Assembly (NCBI RefSeq): GCF_020892095.1
Contig: NZ_AP024845.1
Coordinates: forward strand, 1-64,000
Direction: 5' to 3'
Source of the DNA: Claveliimonas bilis
GTDB taxonomy: Bacteria; Bacillota; Clostridia; Lachnospirales; Lachnospiraceae
Length of the DNA: 64,000 nucleotides
Shown: in pieces, positions 1-7,198 of the stretch
Numbering within the stretch: the stretch's first letter is position 1
How the letters are laid out: every line of letters starts with the position of its first letter
Position numbers and translations under genes: made by a program
The notes under the pieces: generated by a model
What the model was told of the DNA's origin: nothing
What the model saw: the letters and a program-made list of their open reading frames with translations, nothing else
Databases searched by the model: none

Positions 1-396
1 ATGACAAATACCATCTATATCCATCAGCCGGAAAAGGCGTTCAGCTTCACCCGGCTCCCGAATTTCCTCTTTGAAGCCCCCACATTCAAGCCCTTGTCCA
101 ACGAGGCAAAGGTTCTGTACGCCTTTATCCTGCGCCGGACAGAGTTATCCCGCAAGAATGGGTGGGCGGATGATTGCGGACGGATTTATCTGTACTATCC
201 CATCTGCGAGGTGGTTGACCTGCTCCACTGTGGGCGGCAGAAAGCGGTAAACACCCTGCGGGAACTGCAATACGCCGGGCTGGTGGAGATCCAGAAGCAG
301 GGCTGTGGAAAACCCAACCGCATTTTCCCAAAATCCTATGAAGCGGTTCCAAACACCGACTTCAAGAAATCCGGTTCTGGTACGCCGGAGGGCTGA
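1..396 (+). CDS. RepA_N-like replication initiator, short form
   Basis: The 131-residue product opens with MTNTIYIHQPEKAFSFTRLP and continues FLFEAPTF.PLSNEAKVLYAFILRRTELS, the conserved N-terminal winged-helix region of RepA_N/replication initiator A proteins found on plasmids and mobilizable elements. Proteins of this family are usually clearly longer, with a variable C-terminal half. Here a TGA follows SGSGTPEG, so the C-terminal part is missing or was lost by frameshift. The ATG is the first base of the window, so the upstream context and ribosome binding site cannot be seen. It is followed by a MobV relaxase, as in Tn4451-type elements. A role in element replication or copy control is inferred from the family. 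Confidence 0.7.
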   Translation: MTNTIYIHQPEKAFSFTRLPNFLFEAPTFKPLSNEAKVLYAFILRRTELSRKNGWADDCGRIYLYYPICEVVDLLHCGRQKAVNTLRELQYAGLVEIQKQGCGKPNRIFPKSYEAVPNTDFKKSGSGTPEG

Positions 397-579
397 AAAC
401 CGTACTTATGAAGTGAGGAAATCACTCCCCGGAAGTACGAAAACCGGACGGTATATAGAAATACAAAGATTAAAAAGATTTATTTATATTCTATCCATTC
501 CAATCCTATCCGAGCTAATTTCTGCGGGATTTTCCCTGTGGAAAACCCCGGATAGGAAAGGAATGGGGAAAGGAGCAGA

Positions 580-1524
580 ATGGCACAACACGCAATTTTG
601 CGGTTTGAGAAGCACAAGGGCAACCCGGCAAGGCCGCTGGAAGCCCATCACGAAAGACAGAAAGAACAATACGCCAGCAACCCCGACATTGACACAAGCC
701 GGAGCAAGTACAACTTTCATATCGTCAAGCCAGAGGGCAGGTACTATCATTTCATTCAAAACCGCATTGAACAGGCCGGGTGCCGAACCCGCAAGGACAG
801 CACACGGTTTGTCGATACGCTGGTAACTGCCAGCCCGGAGTTTTTCAAGGGGAAATCCCCAAAGGAGATACAGGCGTTTTTCCAGAGGGCGGCGGACTTC
901 CTCATTGGCCGGGTAGGACGGGAAAATATCGTGTCGGCGGTGGTACACATGGACGAGAAAACGCCCCACCTGCATTTGACCTTTGTTCCGCTGACAAAGG
1001 ACAACCGCCTGTGTGCAAAGGAGATTATCGGCAACCGGGCAAACCTGACGAAGTGGCAGGACGATTTTCACGCCTATATGGTGGAGAAATATCCTGACTT
1101 GGAGCGTGGGGAGAGCGCCAGCAGGACAGGCCGGAAGCATATCCCCACCCGGCTTTTCAAACAGGCGGTTTCCCTCTCCCGGCAGGCAAGAGCCATTGAA
1201 GCCACACTGGACGGCATTAACCCGCTGAACGCCGGAAAGAAAAAAGAGGAAGCCCTCTCCATGCTGAAAAAGTGGTTCCCGCAGATGGAGAATTTCTCCG
1301 GGCAGTTGAAAAAGTACAAGGTCACAATCAATGACCTGCTGGCGGAGAATGAGAAGTTGGAAGCAAGGGCAAAGGCCAGCGAAAAAGGAAAGATGAAAGA
1401 TACGATGGAACGGGCAAAGCTGAAAAGCGAACTGGACAATTTACAGCGGCTGGTTGACCGTATCCCGCCGGATATACTGGCGGAACTGAAACGTCAGCAG
1501 CGGCACACGGTAAAGGAAAGGTGA
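580..1524 (+). CDS. MobV-family relaxase (Mob/Pre type)
   Basis: This 314-residue protein would nick the element at its origin of transfer and so allow mobilization by a conjugative helper. It starts MAQHAILRFEKHKGNP. The N-terminal catalytic domain contains the histidine-rich metal motif of MobV relaxases, VVHMDEKTPHLHLTFVPL, at residues ~122-139. The C-terminal ~100 residues (KKYKVTINDLLAENEKLEAR onward) are charged and predicted to form a coiled coil. The start is supported by AAAGGAG a few bases upstream. It lies 183 bp after the initiator gene and just before tnpW, the gene order of Tn4451-like mobilizable elements (compare TnpZ). Confidence 0.88.
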   Translation: MAQHAILRFEKHKGNPARPLEAHHERQKEQYASNPDIDTSRSKYNFHIVKPEGRYYHFIQNRIEQAGCRTRKDSTRFVDTLVTASPEFFKGKSPKEIQAFFQRAADFLIGRVGRENIVSAVVHMDEKTPHLHLTFVPLTKDNRLCAKEIIGNRANLTKWQDDFHAYMVEKYPDLERGESASRTGRKHIPTRLFKQAVSLSRQARAIEATLDGINPLNAGKKKEEALSMLKKWFPQMENFSGQLKKYKVTINDLLAENEKLEARAKASEKGKMKDTMERAKLKSELDNLQRLVDRIPPDILAELKRQQRHTVKER

Positions 1525-1596
1525 TAGATATAAGCAGAAATTTTCGCCGCCTCTGTGCGGCATTGTACCTTGAAAACTGAATATGGAGGACACTGG

Positions 1597-1791
1597 ATGG
1601 CAAAAAGTGAAAGCGATATTTTTACACCCCGAACAGGGCAGGTTATACAAGCAGAGAACGGCACGCAGTATTTTGTATGTGGGAACAACCGTATAAAAAT
1701 CTCCGAACACTTCGCCGCAGGCGGGAAGCCCCTCGGTGATCTGATTGTAGATGTGGTGCGGCATACCGCAGAAAAAGCCGCTTCAACCTGA
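1597..1791 (+). CDS. tnpW: TnpW-like transposon accessory protein
   Basis: A 64-residue protein, MAKSESDIF.PRTGQVIQAENG, continuing with FVCGNNRIKISEHFA and ending in VVRHTAEKAAST. It matches the TnpW family of small proteins encoded just before tnpX in Tn4451-like elements. An in-frame upstream codon at 1555 is possible, but GGAGG at 1586-1590 favours the ATG at 1597. The molecular function of TnpW is not established. Its position between relaxase and recombinase suggests a role in transposition or its control. Confidence 0.75.
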   Translation: MAKSESDIFTPRTGQVIQAENGTQYFVCGNNRIKISEHFAAGGKPLGDLIVDVVRHTAEKAAST

Positions 1792-1801
1792 TAGCCCATC
1801 A

Positions 1802-1862
1802 TTGATAACACGCCCACGCTTATGATATAATTGCCATAGAGCAAAAGTATTGTAAGCGTGGG
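1802..1862 (+). promoter_or_regulatory. Promoter and 10-bp inverted repeat in front of tnpX
   Basis: TTGATA at 1802-1807 and TATAAT at 1826-1831 (18-bp spacer) form a good promoter for the recombinase. A perfect 10-bp inverted repeat, CCCACGCTTA at 1813-1822 and TAAGCGTGGG at 1853-1862, brackets the -10 box and the likely start of transcription. That is the layout expected of an operator or of recombinase binding arms, or of a hairpin in the leader RNA. Which of these applies cannot be decided from sequence. Confidence 0.6.
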
Positions 1863-1890
1863 TTGTTTCTTTAGAAGGAGGATTTTTACG

Positions 1891-3513
1891 GTGAAACAAC
1901 CTTACAATACTACGATTTACAACACGGCGCTTTATATGAGATTGAGCCGGGACGATGAACTGCAAGGAGAAAGCGGGAGTATTCAGACACAACGCATGAT
2001 GCTCCGGCAATATGCCGCCGAGCATGGCCTGAATGTCATAGATGAATATATCGACGATGGATGGTCTGGAACGAACTTTGACAGGCCGGATTTTCAGAGA
2101 ATGATTGATGACATTGAGGACGGGAAAATCAACTGCGTTGTTACGAAGGATTTATCCCGCTTAGGCAGAAACTACATTCTGACCGGCCAGTACACGGAAA
2201 TCTACTTTCCCAGCAAAGGCGTCCGCTATATCGCTGTCAATGACAATGTGGACACCATCAACGGAGAGAATGAGCTTGCCCCATTCCTCAACATTCTGAA
2301 TGAAATGCACGCCCGCCAGACCAGCAAAAAGGTAAAGGCGGCCATGCGGACACGGTTCGCAAATGGCGCACACTATGGAGCCTATGCTCCGCTTGGCTAT
2401 GTCAAAGACCCAGATAAGAAAGGCCATCTTCTGATTGACCCGGAAACAAGGTGGATTATCGAAAAGATTTTTGACCTTGCCGTTCATGGCCGGGGAGCCG
2501 CCAGCATTACACGGATTTTGGTCGAAGAAAAAGTACCTACTCCCGGCTGGCTGAATTTCCAGAGATACGGCACTTTCGCAAATATCTATGCCGGAGCGCC
2601 GGAGGAAAAAGCCTATGCGTGGACGATAGCGCAGGTGAAAAGTATTCTGAAAGAGGAAACCTATATCGGACACAGCGTCCACAATAAGCAGACCAACATT
2701 TCATTCAAAAACAAGAAGAAAGTACGCAAGCCAAAAGAGGAATGGTATCGTGTGGAGAACACCCACGAAGCGATTATTTCCGAAGATGTGTTCCGTCAAG
2801 TACAGGAGCAGATTTGCAACAGGCGCAGACGGCAGAAGAACGGCACAACACAGATATTTTCCGGGCTGGTAAAATGTGCGGACTGCGGCTGGTCGCTGGC
2901 CTATGGTATGAACAGCCAGAACAAAAATCCCTATGCCCACTACCATTGTAGCAAGTACGGGCAAGGATTGCACCAGTGTTCCATGCACTATATCCGCTAT
3001 GATGTGCTTTACGCCTATGTCCTTTCCCGTCTGCAATACTGGTCTGTGCTGGCACAGCAGGATGGGGACAAACTTCTGAAACGGCTACTTAACGCCAGCG
3101 ACAAGGAACGCAATACTGCAAGGAAGCGGCAGACAGCCGAACTGAAAAAGGCGGAAAAGCGCAAAGCAGAAGTAGACACCCTGTTTGCAAAAATGTATGA
3201 GGACTGGTCTGCCGGACGCATTACAGAATACAATTTCAATATGCTGTCCGAAAAGTATCAGGGCGAACAGCGAGAATTGGACGTAAAAATTGAACGGCTT
3301 CACGAAGCGATGGAGACCGCCGCCCAGACAGCGGTTGACGCTGAAAAGTGGATAGGTCTGATGAAACAGTATGTCAATCCCACAGAATTGACGGCTGAAC
3401 TTCTGAATACGCTGATTGAAAAAATCCTTGTCCATGAAGCGGTCAAAAGTGAGGACGGAAGCCGGGAACAGGAAGTGGAAATCTTCTACCGCTTTATCGG
3501 CAAAATCGAATGA
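1891..3513 (+). CDS. tnpX: TnpX/TndX-type large serine recombinase
   Basis: This 540-residue protein would excise and insert the element by serine-mediated strand exchange. The resolvase domain comes first: TALYMRLSRDD with the catalytic serine near residue 19, then YIDDGWSGTNFDRPDFQRMI and VTKDLSRLGRNY. The recombinase domain follows (YGAYAPLGYVKDP.KKGHLLID, then IAQVKSILKEETYIGH). A zinc ribbon is visible (CADCGW, CSKYGQGLHQC), and then a long coiled coil. The start is the GTG at 1891, set by AAGGAGG at about 1875-1881, not the in-frame codon at 1858. It is the last gene before the element's right end, as usual for TnpX elements. Confidence 0.92.
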   Translation: MKQPYNTTIYNTALYMRLSRDDELQGESGSIQTQRMMLRQYAAEHGLNVIDEYIDDGWSGTNFDRPDFQRMIDDIEDGKINCVVTKDLSRLGRNYILTGQYTEIYFPSKGVRYIAVNDNVDTINGENELAPFLNILNEMHARQTSKKVKAAMRTRFANGAHYGAYAPLGYVKDPDKKGHLLIDPETRWIIEKIFDLAVHGRGAASITRILVEEKVPTPGWLNFQRYGTFANIYAGAPEEKAYAWTIAQVKSILKEETYIGHSVHNKQTNISFKNKKKVRKPKEEWYRVENTHEAIISEDVFRQVQEQICNRRRRQKNGTTQIFSGLVKCADCGWSLAYGMNSQNKNPYAHYHCSKYGQGLHQCSMHYIRYDVLYAYVLSRLQYWSVLAQQDGDKLLKRLLNASDKERNTARKRQTAELKKAEKRKAEVDTLFAKMYEDWSAGRITEYNFNMLSEKYQGEQRELDVKIERLHEAMETAAQTAVDAEKWIGLMKQYVNPTELTAELLNTLIEKILVHEAVKSEDGSREQEVEIFYRFIGKIE

Positions 3514-3550
3514 CACATCTTGAGATACCCAACAATATCTTTAACTAAGG

Positions 3551-3958
3551 GAAACGGGATTGTCGGTTCCTGATTCTGATATGTTAATCTCCATATCAGA
3601 AGCGCTTGAAACACCTGTGAGCACGTTGCTTGGAGAAACTGTTATTGAAACAGAGGTTGATAACATAAAAGCTCTTTCCGAAAAACTGGAAGCAATCAAT
3701 TGGCAACTGGCTCAGAGAAAAAACATGAGAAGAAAAATTATTTGTTGGCTGCTTATTTCATTATGTACAATCATAGTAATGGTTTTTGCAGGCTTTATAA
3801 TATTAAATAGTCCTTATTTAGGTTGGGATTATAGTAACCCTGAAACTGCTGTTCTTGGAGTAGCATTTCACTCATTTGAATGGTTGTTTGTCAGAATAGC
3901 ACCGATTATCTTTATTATTGCAATTATTGGAATTTTCTTAACACGGAAGAAAGAATGA
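3551..3958 (+). pseudogene. 3' fragment of an XRE regulator with C-terminal membrane domain, truncated by the TnpX element
   Basis: Translation from 3551 reads ETGLSVPDSDMLISISEAL, the end of a Cro/CI helix-turn-helix domain (usually preceded by SKW). It continues ETPVSTLLGE, then a linker and two predicted transmembrane helices (IICWLLISLCTIIVMVFAGF and WLFVRIAPIIFIIAIIGIFL), ending TRKKE. The first ~40 residues of the HTH are missing, and what precedes is the end of the TnpX element. A TTG at 3560 could start an open frame, but without the HTH the product would not be a normal regulator. The missing 5' half should lie beyond the left end of the element. Confidence 0.8.
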
Positions 3959-3989
3959 ACTCAGGTTCTGATAACATTAAGACATAAAA

Positions 3990-4017
3990 TAAGGAGGAAC
4001 TGAACAGTTCCTCCAAA
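3990..4017 (-). terminator. Rho-independent terminator after the DUF3795 gene
   Basis: Perfect 10-bp stem, GGAGGAACTG at 3993-4002 and CAGTTCCTCC at 4005-4014, with a 2-nt loop. Read on the minus strand it is followed by TTATTTTAT. It lies 10 bp beyond the minus-strand DUF3795 stop codon. Confidence 0.7.
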
Positions 4018-4026
4018 TCCCCAAAT

Positions 4027-4401
4027 TTATCTATATCCGGTTTTTATATATTCTATCAGTGCATCCACATCATCGAAATCATCATAATCACCATTTATGC
4101 CTTCACGATGATAAATCACACCTTTCTTCTCATTTCTTTCAAGGCAGTCCAAAAGGTAATCCTCACCATATCTTCTGGCAAATTCTGTAAAAGCATACGG
4201 TTTTATTTTACTTAATAAGCCTTTTGTGCATGTATCCTTGCATTCATAACAATGCTCAATTCTTTTAGAAATTGAACATTTCCTGTTTTCACACCAATCC
4301 TTATCCGGACATTCGCCCGAATCACAGCCAGAACACGTCTCATTTTCTGTGCACAAACAACAGGCAAGGCCACAGCGGGCAATTCCTAACTCTCGTTTCA
4401 T
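4027..4401 (-). CDS. DUF3795 cysteine-rich protein
   Basis: A 124-residue protein whose N-terminal half is rich in paired cysteines: ARCGLACCLCTENETCSGC, then CPDKDWCENRKCSISKRIEH and CYECKDTC. This is the pattern of DUF3795 proteins, which probably bind metal; their function is unknown. The C-terminal half is acidic (DYDDFDDVDALIEYIKTGYR) with no cysteines. It ends at a strong hairpin terminator. A second, more distant DUF3795 gene lies at 5524-5856, on the other side of a toxin-antitoxin pair. Confidence 0.75.
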   Translation of the reverse strand: MKRELGIARCGLACCLCTENETCSGCDSGECPDKDWCENRKCSISKRIEHCYECKDTCTKGLLSKIKPYAFTEFARRYGEDYLLDCLERNEKKGVIYHREGINGDYDDFDDVDALIEYIKTGYR

Positions 4402-4533
4402 AAAACACCTCTCAAATCCAGATTTTAATTTTTGTTCCTGCTATTGAAAAAATGGAATCCATCACTAAATCCCCCGAACACCAAATGTATCCGTCCATAA
4501 AGGCATATAACCGCTTCGGATCGCAACTGCCTA

Positions 4534-4573
4534 TGATGCGATATTGGTCACTGTGATGCGATATTGGTCACTG
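4534..4573. repeat. Perfect 20-bp tandem duplication in a gene-free stretch
   Basis: TGATGCGATATTGGTCACTG occurs twice head to tail (4534-4553 and 4554-4573). It lies in the 417-bp gene-free interval 4402-4818, which otherwise shows only the toxin-antitoxin promoter near its right end. Confidence 0.9.
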
Positions 4574-4749
4574 AAACACTGTAAAATGGTATTTTCCCTT
4601 GTTTCAATATTTCAACAGTCAAATTATGTACCAATAGCGAAGCCAGTTTTTTCCCGCGAAACTCCTTTTTAACATCAATTTTACCGTTCGATTTTTAGAG
4701 AGTATAATCTTCTACTATTTTCGAACGTTTTATATCGTACAATTTTTTG

Positions 4750-4778
4750 TTGATATTTTCGCTCGATTTGCGTATAAT
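4750..4778 (+). promoter_or_regulatory. Promoter of the Phd/PIN toxin-antitoxin operon
   Basis: TTGATA (4750-4755), 17-bp spacer, TATAAT (4773-4778), 40 bp before the antitoxin ATG. Short TCGA-containing direct and inverted elements surround it (TTCGAACG at 4719-4726, GCTCGAT in the spacer). They could be the autoregulatory operator usual for such operons, but no clean palindrome was found. Confidence 0.65.
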
Positions 4779-4818
4779 AACAATATAGAAACATATCCCG
4801 AACAAAGGAGGGATTCGT

Positions 4819-5040
4819 ATGATCATTACTGCAACTGAATTAAAAAACAATCTCGGAAAATATCTGGAAATGGCAGAATCCCAAGATATTTTCATTACCA
4901 AAAATGGAAAAAGTATCGCCCGCCTCACAAGCCCCGCTGTCAATAAGCTTGCGCTTCTGGATGACCTCGTAGGAATTGTCCCGCATGAGAAGGCAATAGA
5001 TAAAAATACCATACGAGAGGCGCGGTTATCCAGACAATGA
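4819..5040 (+). CDS. Phd/YefM-family antitoxin
   Basis: A 73-residue protein, MIITATELKNNLGKYLEMAE, then SQDIFITKNGKSIARLTSP. This is the N-terminal DNA-binding fold of Phd/YefM antitoxins. The acidic and basic C-terminal tail (IDKNTIREARLSRQ) would wrap the toxin. It should neutralize the downstream PIN toxin and repress the operon. The stop codon overlaps the toxin start (ATGA at 5037-5040), the classic translational coupling of toxin-antitoxin pairs. GGAGG stands 8 bp upstream. It is on the plus strand, opposite to all neighbouring accessory genes. Confidence 0.85.
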   Translation: MIITATELKNNLGKYLEMAESQDIFITKNGKSIARLTSPAVNKLALLDDLVGIVPHEKAIDKNTIREARLSRQ

Positions 5041-5444
5041 GAATACTGATTGATACTAATGTCATTCTGGATATTATCCAGAAAAGGGAACCATTCTTCA
5101 CCGGTTCCTACCAGGCGCTCCGCAAGGCTATTGAAACCGATGTAGAATGTCTGCTTTCCACTTCTGCCGCCACAGATATTTTCTATATGCTCCGCAAGGC
5201 ATTCCAGTCCGCACAAAAGGCGAAGGAACGGATTGAACAGCTTTCCCAGATTGTCACCTTTGCTGATGTACAGAGTGTAGATATTCATACCTCACTTATG
5301 TGTTCCATGCCGGACTTTGAAGATGCAGTTGTGGATGCCGTAGCAGAACGAAACGGTGCAAGCTATATCCTCACAAGGAATATTAAAGACTTTGCTGGTT
5401 CTTCAGTTCCGGCGATTACACCAACTGAATTTTTGAAAAAGTAA
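5037..5444 (+). CDS. PIN-domain toxin (VapC-like ribonuclease)
   Basis: A 135-residue PIN-domain protein, MRILIDTNVILDIIQKREPF, expected to cleave RNA when freed from its antitoxin. The acidic metal-binding residues are visible: D6 in LIDTNV, a central glutamate/aspartate region (SAATDIFYML), and D in MPDFEDAVVDAVAERNGA followed by YILTRNIKDF. Length and order fit VapC-type toxins. It overlaps the antitoxin by 4 bp and is followed directly by a terminator, so the pair forms a closed two-gene operon. Confidence 0.87.
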   Translation: MRILIDTNVILDIIQKREPFFTGSYQALRKAIETDVECLLSTSAATDIFYMLRKAFQSAQKAKERIEQLSQIVTFADVQSVDIHTSLMCSMPDFEDAVVDAVAERNGASYILTRNIKDFAGSSVPAITPTEFLKK

Positions 5445-5446
5445 CA

Positions 5447-5480
5447 AATACTGCCTCTCTTACCGGGTGGCAGTATTTTT
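5447..5480 (+). terminator. Terminator of the toxin-antitoxin operon
   Basis: AATACTGCC (5447-5455) pairs with GGCAGTATT (5469-5477), followed by TTT, 2 bp after the PIN toxin stop codon. Confidence 0.85.
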
Positions 5481-5523
5481 ATCTCCAACGTCCTCCTTCG
5501 CAGACAGTAAGCTTCGATAGGAT

Positions 5524-5856
5524 TTATCCTTTCAAATTCTTCAAAGCAGATGGATTATTCTCCAGGATAGCTCCAACAATAGAACATCTTTCCAGCTCTG
5601 AACAGTCGCCGCAAGTATCGATTCCTTTTTTCATTGCACACTGGCGAACACCACACATACTATCACAAAATACCGTTTTAACTCCTTCAACACGGCAACC
5701 TTGACAATTGATATGCTCCGGAAGGATAGGTGCATTATTTAATTCAGCCCATAGCTTTGCTGTCTTTTTTCTCAATTCTTGATCGTCATTCATTGTTGCA
5801 AGATATGCATCGCAGTGTTCACAATCCAGTCCACAATATGCAATCATTTTATTCAT
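5524..5856 (-). CDS. DUF3795 cysteine-rich protein (second copy)
   Basis: A 110-residue protein, MNKMIAYCGLDCEHCDAYLA, continuing INCQGCRVEG, FCDSMCGVRQCAMKKG and DTCGDCSELERC. The pairs of cysteines define DUF3795, a probable metal-binding family of unknown function. It is only distantly similar to the copy at 4027-4401. AAGGAGG lies 9 bp before the ATG. Upstream is a promoter-like region directly next to a copy of the CAAATCCTAATT boundary motif (5931-5942), so this gene looks like the first gene of its own unit in the accessory array. Confidence 0.75.
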   Translation of the reverse strand: MNKMIAYCGLDCEHCDAYLATMNDDQELRKKTAKLWAELNNAPILPEHINCQGCRVEGVKTVFCDSMCGVRQCAMKKGIDTCGDCSELERCSIVGAILENNPSALKNLKG

Positions 5857-5900
5857 TGTTATGTACCTCCTTAACTTCCAGATTACCAGGTCTTTGGATG

Positions 5901-5931
5901 ATTATAGATATCCCATTAAGGTTATTTTCAA
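5901..5931 (-). promoter_or_regulatory. Possible promoter of the DUF3795 gene, next to the boundary motif
   Basis: On the minus strand TTGAAA (5926-5931) and TATAAT (5901-5906) are separated by 19 bp, which is long. The sequence CTAATTTGAAAATA..CTTAATGGGATAT is shared with the region upstream of the gene at 11251-11523, so the two promoters are related. Confidence 0.4.
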
Positions 5932-5942
5932 ATTAGGATTTG
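5931..5942 (-). repeat. Boundary 12-mer copy 1 (CAAATCCTAATT)
   Basis: Minus strand CAAATCCTAATT. It lies between the rlmH-like repeat at 6062-6149 and the DUF3795 gene. Confidence 0.8.
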
Positions 5943-6061
5943 CCTGTTTCCAAACTCTCTCTAAACTCTATCCAACGTTTTCTAATGGTACGATATGAAA
6001 AATTGGCATATAAGCAACTAACACGATGTGTGCAAAATCAAGTCCTGCTGATCTTTATAAT

Positions 6062-6149
6062 TCATTACTTCCCACCATATCATATCCAAATGCGAAAAAC
6101 CACACTTACTCGTGACGCGGTTCCCCATAACGTATCCAAGTGCAGTTAT
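6062..6149 (-). repeat. rlmH-3'-end-like attachment repeat, copy 1
   Basis: The minus strand carries GAACCGCGTCACGAGTAAG (centre near 6115), followed by TGTGGTTTTTCGCATTTGG and GATATGGTGGGAAGTAATGAA. It is the most diverged relative of the rlmH 3' end. No terminator or promoter module follows; the boundary 12-mer stands about 120 bp further on. The rest of the 323-bp interval 5857-6179 holds no gene. Confidence 0.75.
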
Positions 6150-6179
6150 CTACTCTTTAATTTGTTCTTCTGAGGCAAT

Positions 6180-6635
6180 TCATTTATTTTTGCGATTTTT
6201 CCAAACATTATATAAAATATCTTTTAGAACCAGCATCGCATCCTGCTCACTGAAATTGTATTCCTGCTTTAATTCGTCTAACATCACGTTGATTCTATGG
6301 GCATAATTAGGAATGTTTACATTTGCCTGATATTGAAGAAGAATAGGGTATTTTTTTTCCCAGGCATTTGTCCAGTTGATTTTTTCTTCGACTTCCTCAC
6401 TTGTTTTAGCAATAGCGTCTTGAATTTCCTTGAAATCAATATCAAAGTCAATCAGTTCATCCAATGATACATGATAAAGAACCGCCATCTTTTTCGATTG
6501 GCGAATGTCAGGAACCGTTTCATCGGTTTCCCATTTTGAAACTGTTTGTCTGCTGACTCCAAGTTTGTCTGCTACGTCTTCCTGTGAAAGTCCACATTTC
6601 TTTCTCGCTTGAAATAAACTGTTTCCCAAACTCAT
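6180..6635 (-). CDS. XRE-family transcriptional regulator
   Basis: A 151-residue protein with an N-terminal Cro/CI helix-turn-helix, LFQARKKCGLSQEDVADKLG, then VSRQTVSKWETDETVPDI (residues ~7-45). A ~90-residue C-terminal region without recognised domain contains W- and Y-rich stretches (INWTNAWEKKYPILLQYQAN). GGAGG precedes the ATG. It is the last gene of its unit and ends about 30 bp before the rlmH-like repeat copy 1. Its target cannot be told from sequence; the neighbouring accessory genes are candidates. Confidence 0.8.
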   Translation of the reverse strand: MSLGNSLFQARKKCGLSQEDVADKLGVSRQTVSKWETDETVPDIRQSKKMAVLYHVSLDELIDFDIDFKEIQDAIAKTSEEVEEKINWTNAWEKKYPILLQYQANVNIPNYAHRINVMLDELKQEYNFSEQDAMLVLKDILYNVWKNRKNK

Positions 6636-6784
6636 TACATTTCCTCCTTACCTCTTTCGATAACTCTATTATATTTTCTGATAAGGACAATCGCTACCAA
6701 TCAAAATTGCCAAATTTGCTAGTATTCTTAACATAGTAATGAATCCATTTAAACATTTTTATCAAGAATTTTTGAGACAACTCT

Positions 6785-7164
6785 TTAAAATCCTCCATTA
6801 TTGTAAGCTCTTGTTATCACATAAGATGGTTCATAATATGCACTGCTGTTGTAATTGTCAAGCGTGTCACATATTTCATCATTATATACCCGGATCATTC
6901 CATCAATATAATCTTCCTCTGGCTGTAACGTTGACAGAATCAGCCTTGTATATACTTTCCCCATCTGTGTTTCTGATGGAATAACTTGTCAGGGAAATAC
7001 TCATAAAAATTTGCAACATGCTTTCTGCGTTTTGTCAAAGCCCAGCGTTTTGCCTGCTTCTCTAAAATTGTACAGTAAAACCCGTACCCAAAATCTTTGC
7101 AAAAACCATTTTCTAAGATCTGCGGCTTCTGGACTATGACATTACTCCCATGATATAAAATCAT
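6785..7164 (-). pseudogene. Internally deleted copy of the DUF3990 gene pair
   Basis: The first ~60 residues (MILYHGSNVIVQKPQILENG, ending NFYEYFPDK) are nearly identical to the start of the intact DUF3990 gene at 12745-13197. Directly afterwards the sequence continues with the last ~60 codons of the partner gene (ETQMGKVYTRLILSTL to AYNNGGF). The corresponding ~560 bp between these points at 12.46-13.03 kb are missing. The open frame 6940-7164 ends shortly after the junction. This is a deletion derivative of a duplicated locus and is unlikely to work. Confidence 0.85.
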
Positions 7165-7184
7165 ATGCTTTTTACTCCTTTACA

Positions 7185-7196
7185 GATTAGGATTTG
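7185..7196 (-). repeat. Boundary 12-mer copy 2 (CAAATCCTAATC)
   Basis: It lies 2 bp after the TudS-related gene's stop and runs into the ribosome binding site (AAAGGAG) of the deleted DUF3990 copy. The last base differs from the consensus. Confidence 0.75.
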
Positions 7197-7198
7197 TT

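Larger units (their letters stand above)
1..3550 (+). mobile_element. Right part of a Tn4451-type mobilizable element (RepA_N, MobV, TnpW, TnpX)
   Basis: Four consecutive plus-strand genes form the usual terminal block of this element type: initiator-like protein, MobV relaxase, TnpW and a TnpX-type large serine recombinase. The recombinase is the last gene. About 36-38 bp after its stop codon the sequence changes into the reading frame of a truncated XRE regulator (GAA ACG GGA TTG TCG GTT CCT = ETGLSVP), which puts the right junction near 3549-3552. The left part lies outside the window. The element looks richer in G+C than the accessory DNA to its right, consistent with a different origin (judged by eye). 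Confidence 0.8.

Noticed and set aside
305-826. An open frame overlapping the RepA_N-like and MobV genes
   Set aside because: It overlaps both genes in another frame and lacks its own ribosome binding site; it may contain the remnant of the initiator's C-terminal part, but this cannot be shown.
1891-3513. TnpX as the recombinase of the rlmH-like cassette array
   Set aside because: The recombinase is the last gene of a separate element whose right end lies inside an XRE gene, not at an rlmH-like repeat. No rlmH-like core is seen at that junction. A trans role is not impossible but unsupported.
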